DNA of 64,000 nucleotides from JAXLYX01 sp046351215. Its GTDB lineage: Bacteria; Myxococcota_A; Polyangia; Polyangiales; Houyiibacteriaceae. The translations under genes and the position numbers were made by a program. Location: positions 218,554 to 282,553 of the forward strand of contig JAXLYX010000011.1 in assembly GCA_046351215.1 (NCBI GenBank). Direction: 5' to 3'. Position 1 is the stretch's first letter, and every line of letters starts with the position of its first letter. The notes beneath the pieces are model-generated. The model saw only the letters and a program-made list of their open reading frames with translations, had not been told where the DNA came from and did no database searches. Positions 61,701-64,000 of the stretch are shown here, one piece after another.

Positions 61701-62090
61701 GAGGGCGCGCGACGAGCCGAGCGCGAGCTGCGTGGCGACGGCGACGAAGGTCGAGGCATCGCCGTTCCGGAGGCGGTTCAGGACGCGGCGGCCGAGGTCG
61801 CGCTTGACCTCGCTGCCCGGAAGGGCGGCCGCGAGCTCGTAGAGCGCGGCGGCCGCGGCCGGGCCCGAGAGCCAGTCGACGTCGTCGAGCAGCTTCTGGC
61901 TCCGGGCGATCTCCATGCTCACGAGCAGCTCGCCGGGCGGCAGGCCCTCGAGCGGCACGGTCCGCCGCTGGTTGCTCACGGCCGAAGCGAGATCGGCGAG
62001 GCTGCGCCTCCACGTCGTGCGGCGCTCCTCGCCGTCGACGATTCGGTGGAGCAACGTCAGCTCCTCGAGGGTATGCCTGCCACTCGGCAT
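58737..62090 (-). CDS. Large protein with C-terminal Ser/Thr protein kinase domain
   Basis: A 1117-aa protein. The first 800 residues are a predominantly helical array with repeated Leu/Ala heptads (SLADLASAVSN, RELSREWLVVPSMGSL, GLEAAEALVELRRERIGS), perhaps HEAT-like; no known domain is recognised. The kinase domain spans about 822-1090. It has a Gly loop GTGAGGTVFV, a lysine in PLALKVP, catalytic HLDVKPSN (HRD variant with the Asp kept), DFG in LVDFGLAG, and GAPEIWG for APE. It should be active. Kinase-last order is unusual among bacterial Hanks-type kinases, which mostly carry the kinase first. The MutS-like gene is 18 bases upstream. Confidence 0.88.
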   Translation of the reverse strand: MPSGRHTLEELTLLHRIVDGEERRTTWRRSLADLASAVSNQRRTVPLEGLPPGELLVSMEIARSQKLLDDVDWLSGPAAAAALYELAAALPGSEVKRDLGRRVLNRLRNGDASTFVAVATQLALGSSRALGGAGIRARVALALDLPIGSGTRADSLALALISRRELSREWLVVPSMGSLPSRRLAARLLERAAREAAQRAAEGDDSGIRIFETLAVREASERLLADRESLVWRHVASARGLLSGVVREASDAIDRSLDPTLGITEWRRGAASLAASIAVRPERSLEACKRLIESPLLKKDPGLASAIILGLPRAAENDPGLVEELLEQLVQRGGLEAAEALVELRRERIGSEFGAWAAKRAKTQLLEAMGEGAPDDEGQYALMQALVVELSGLEETQRMPTLRDLVSRALDAFAAQGASEAYAAAQQVLNATEARMGLLERCKLSEPQGRMKAFAALREIDLALLETDALSNLLLLGARGDDPGELLRPLADLFHRLSEWLLSHEGEQAAGTVEPGQLTLRMRRVRTLLHLVDADGGVVEDRHDRLRLRRLRTTRTLLRRVSEDIASPLHRALTATSARACDAMVREEIVEVSDVLVTAGTYLATAGDLRTMAEASMVPEIKTALHAFAKLDEAVATAPDSQKGVRNCLEAVAALANDLPIATSARVEALRSALLAYARALEPAAWVGSLMELAEQSNETPLAAFENAARTLAQLISGAHRKLGDDRRLGSSTLARSIRDLDLALERVIRGGQASLGGALTKTVTALERELPSALALTAGIALTRICQLPLDAPRRPQTTQIPAAPKEAPLPAWMPPSRTLGGFYVVRAIGTGAGGTVFVARRSEDRHNERGEPLALKVPDYSGAAARTLSENEFFQLFREEAGALLSLPQHPNIARFVTFDVGARPKPILVMELVDGPHLERLLEMGEMTVARAFDLLDGIAAGLEAMHAVGVGHLDVKPSNIIVRDPDGLAGPDLPDAPVLVDFGLAGRKMRPGCGTAEYGAPEIWGLLGPGPHAAPPADVYAFACLAFELLTGRTLFEGPNEVTLITQHISHDGMPDGVAALARDPRCARLAQVLGAALRRDPKMRASMAASRQALASVRNELEWLEWPLQAPQ

Positions 62091-62108
62091 TCGGGCTCGG
62101 TGCGGGGG

Positions 62109-63938
62109 TCAACCGCGAGGAGGCTCGTCCGCGACGGCGATGCCGGCCAGGGAGAGGAGCCGCAACGCGTTGGACGAGCGTACCACGCCTTCGCGGAGGA
62201 TGTAATCGAAGCGCATCTCGCCACCCACCATCACGTCGGTGAAATGGCGGTTCCGGACGTGTCCGGGCCGTTCCTCCTCCAGACGGGCCAGGTCGAGGTC
62301 GTGGGTGGCGACCAGGCCGAGCGCGCCGCGGTCGAGGAGGTGCTCGACCACCGCCTTCGCACCCCGGCTGCGCGCCTCGGCGTTGGTCCCGCGGAGGAGC
62401 TCGTCGAGGAGGAAGAAGACCGGAGGGCCGTCCTCGAGATCGGCGACGACCATCTTCAGGCGCTCGAGCTCGGCGTGGAAGTAGCTGGCTCCGCGGGCGA
62501 GGGAGTCGTCGACGCGCATGCTCGCGCGCAGCCTCGCCGGGCCGGTGCGGAACGAGGCCGCGATCACGGGCCCGCCCGCCAGCGCGAGCGCGAGGTTCGT
62601 GCCGACCGAGCGGAGCAGCGTGCTCTTGCCGGCCATGTTCGAGCCGGTCACGAGGAGGGCCGCGCCGCGCCCCGGCAGCTCGAGCGAATTCGGCACCCGG
62701 ACGTCCGACGCGAGGAGCGGATGCGCGAGATCGACCGCGACGAAGCCCTCGAAGCCCTCTTCGACCGAGGGCATCCGGGCCCCCGGATCCGTGGTCGCGA
62801 GACACGCGAGCGACGAGAGGGCCTCGAGCTCGCCCACCGCCTCGAAGGCCTCGTCGAGGCCCGCGCCCACGGCGCGGTTCCAGCGCTCGAGGCCGGCGGC
62901 CACGTGGAGGTCCCAGAGCGTGAAGAGGTTCACGAAGAAGTGCAGCGGGAATTGCGTCCGGAACTCCGCGAGGCCCGCCCAGCGCGAGAGGCTCGCCATG
63001 TAGCTCGACGGAGGTCGCTCGCCCGCGTGGACGCGGGCCCGGAGCGAGGCGAGGTGCGGGGCCTCGAAGGCGGTCTGCTCGACCGCCTCGAGCATCGCCG
63101 CGTAGGCCTCGAGGTAGCCGTGGCGGGCCGAGACGAGCGAGAAGATCCCCGAGGTCGCCCGCGTCGCGGCGAGCGCGACGAGCCCTTCGGCGACCAGCGC
63201 CATCGCGGCCACCGACGTCGGTACGCGTCCGAGGCTCGCGGCGGCGTAGAGCGCGACGACCGTCACGGGGAGGACGAAGCGCAGGGCGGTGAGGGCCGGG
63301 CCCGAGAAGCGTGGGGCGCGGCGCGTGAATTCGAGGAAGGGCGCGTCGTCGAGCCGAGCCTTGCGGGTGCGGGCGCTCGCCTCGAGCGCCTCGCGGAACG
63401 GAAGGCGCTCGGCGAGCTCGACGACGGCCGCCTGACGTGCGCGGATCGTCTCCACGTCCGCCGGCGCGGCCAGCATCCGGACCAGGGTCGCGTGACCGCG
63501 CCGCGTGTGGGTGCAGTCGAAGCGAGCGACGAGCGAGCCGGGGCCCACGAGGTCGAGATCCCTCGCGTAGGGATGCGTCGGCGGCAGCCCGTCGGTCTCG
63601 TAGGCCGGCCCCGGCATCGGCTCGAAGGCCACTCGGGCCGCATGGCGGAGATGGACGTCGCGCCGGGCCTCGGCGTCCTCCGCCCGCGCCTCCACGCGTC
63701 CGTGCGCGACGACGAGCGCCACGAAGGCGGAGATCACGAGCACGGCCAGGCCGACCGCCGCCAGCGTCGGCGAGCGCAGGGCCGCCCCGACCGTGCCGAG
63801 GCCGACGAAGAAGACCACGAGCCGGGCCATCGCGATGCGCTGCGAGCCGTCGCGATGGGCACGCGCCGTCGCAGCGCGCTCCGCGGCGAGGGCCACGTGA
63901 TCGACCGGGCGGGAGGGGAGCGGAATCGGCTCGTTCAC
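62109..63938 (-). CDS. MutS-family ATPase with N-terminal and internal membrane helices
   Basis: A 609-aa protein. The C-terminal half is the MutS ATPase: Walker A TGSNMAGKSTLLRSVG near residue 429, Walker B FFLLDELLRGTNAEARSRG near 507, and ATHDLDLARL near 540. Domain I with the mismatch-reading Phe-x-Glu and the usual domains II-III are absent. Instead there are hydrophobic helices near 35-85 and 205-255, so the protein is probably membrane-anchored. Such short MutS-like ATPases are known, but their function is not. It is the promoter-proximal gene of a four-gene run ending in the phosphohexomutase. Confidence 0.85.
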   Translation of the reverse strand: MNEPIPLPSRPVDHVALAAERAATARAHRDGSQRIAMARLVVFFVGLGTVGAALRSPTLAAVGLAVLVISAFVALVVAHGRVEARAEDAEARRDVHLRHAARVAFEPMPGPAYETDGLPPTHPYARDLDLVGPGSLVARFDCTHTRRGHATLVRMLAAPADVETIRARQAAVVELAERLPFREALEASARTRKARLDDAPFLEFTRRAPRFSGPALTALRFVLPVTVVALYAAASLGRVPTSVAAMALVAEGLVALAATRATSGIFSLVSARHGYLEAYAAMLEAVEQTAFEAPHLASLRARVHAGERPPSSYMASLSRWAGLAEFRTQFPLHFFVNLFTLWDLHVAAGLERWNRAVGAGLDEAFEAVGELEALSSLACLATTDPGARMPSVEEGFEGFVAVDLAHPLLASDVRVPNSLELPGRGAALLVTGSNMAGKSTLLRSVGTNLALALAGGPVIAASFRTGPARLRASMRVDDSLARGASYFHAELERLKMVVADLEDGPPVFFLLDELLRGTNAEARSRGAKAVVEHLLDRGALGLVATHDLDLARLEEERPGHVRNRHFTDVMVGGEMRFDYILREGVVRSSNALRLLSLAGIAVADEPPRG

Positions 63939-64000
63939 CGGGCCGCACCCTACGTCGACGGACGTGGCGCCGCAATCGGCGTCGGCCTCCGCGTGGACGG

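Noticed and set aside
58737..62090. The HLD motif as a sign of a pseudokinase
   Set aside because: The catalytic Asp, the DFG Asp, the Lys and the Gly loop are all retained; only the Arg of HRD is changed.
58696..63975. A 1759-aa open frame spanning the kinase and MutS-like genes in another frame
   Set aside because: Its Arg/Pro/Ala-rich composition has no recognisable motif, while both genes it covers have intact domains and catalytic residues in their own frames.

Overview
The window is uniformly very GC-rich (about 70 % by eye) and densely coded. No gene-free stretch exceeds 300 bases, and I see no insertion sequence, integrase, phage module or CRISPR array. The many Cys-anchored lipoproteins, FHA domains, a PP2C phosphatase, a large Ser/Thr kinase, a sigma-54 type promoter, an alkyl-DHAP synthase operon and PEGA-type secreted or membrane proteins all point to a Gram-negative bacterium of the Myxococcota (deltaproteobacterial) type. 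That assignment is inference from gene content; no rRNA is present.

Layout. 0-11 kb holds the tail of an outer-membrane-like protein, prolyl-tRNA synthetase, two unknown membrane proteins, a Dabb protein, a long-chain acyl-CoA ligase, purC with a phosphotransferase, a Nudix hydrolase, a twin-domain lipoprotein, a YggX-like iron protein and a DUF3025 protein. 11.2-14.5 kb is a co-directional redox group behind a sigma-54 type promoter: a lipid-anchored HiPIP, a lipid-anchored di-heme peroxidase and a YkgJ-type cysteine protein. Two membrane proteins follow, one starting with a domain that resembles the ribosomal L7/L12 C-terminal domain. 14.5-20.7 kb has an acyltransferase divergent from an alkyl-DHAP synthase / GlpD / FGGY kinase operon, which looks like ether-lipid and glycerol phosphate metabolism. 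20.8-32.4 kb is mostly secreted or lipoproteins with acyl-CoA ligase, epimerase and crotonase genes.

32.5-41.1 kb has tRNA-Thr(CGU) with its promoter and terminator, a TPR lipoprotein, an acidic protein with a near-consensus promoter, and a signalling cassette (zinc-ribbon/2xFHA, PP2C phosphatase, FHA). 41.1-55.8 kb is one complete nitrate assimilation locus. On the minus strand are an NsrR-type regulator, a porin, an NrtABCD-type ABC importer and a NarK/NasA-type MFS transporter. On the plus strand are a NirB-NirD fusion nitrite reductase, a fused DmsB-DmsC-like FeS/membrane-anchor protein and a Nas/NarB-type molybdenum nitrate reductase. The electron route implied for nitrate reduction, quinol to the DmsBC-like fusion to a NasC-like subunit, is the most unusual system in the window. 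Repeated GAGTCCA elements and a palindrome lie in its two promoter regions.

55.8-64 kb is a minus-strand run: a membrane-anchored MutS-like ATPase, a 1117-aa protein with a C-terminal Ser/Thr kinase, a DUF1624-type membrane acyltransferase and a phosphohexomutase. The spacing suggests one operon.
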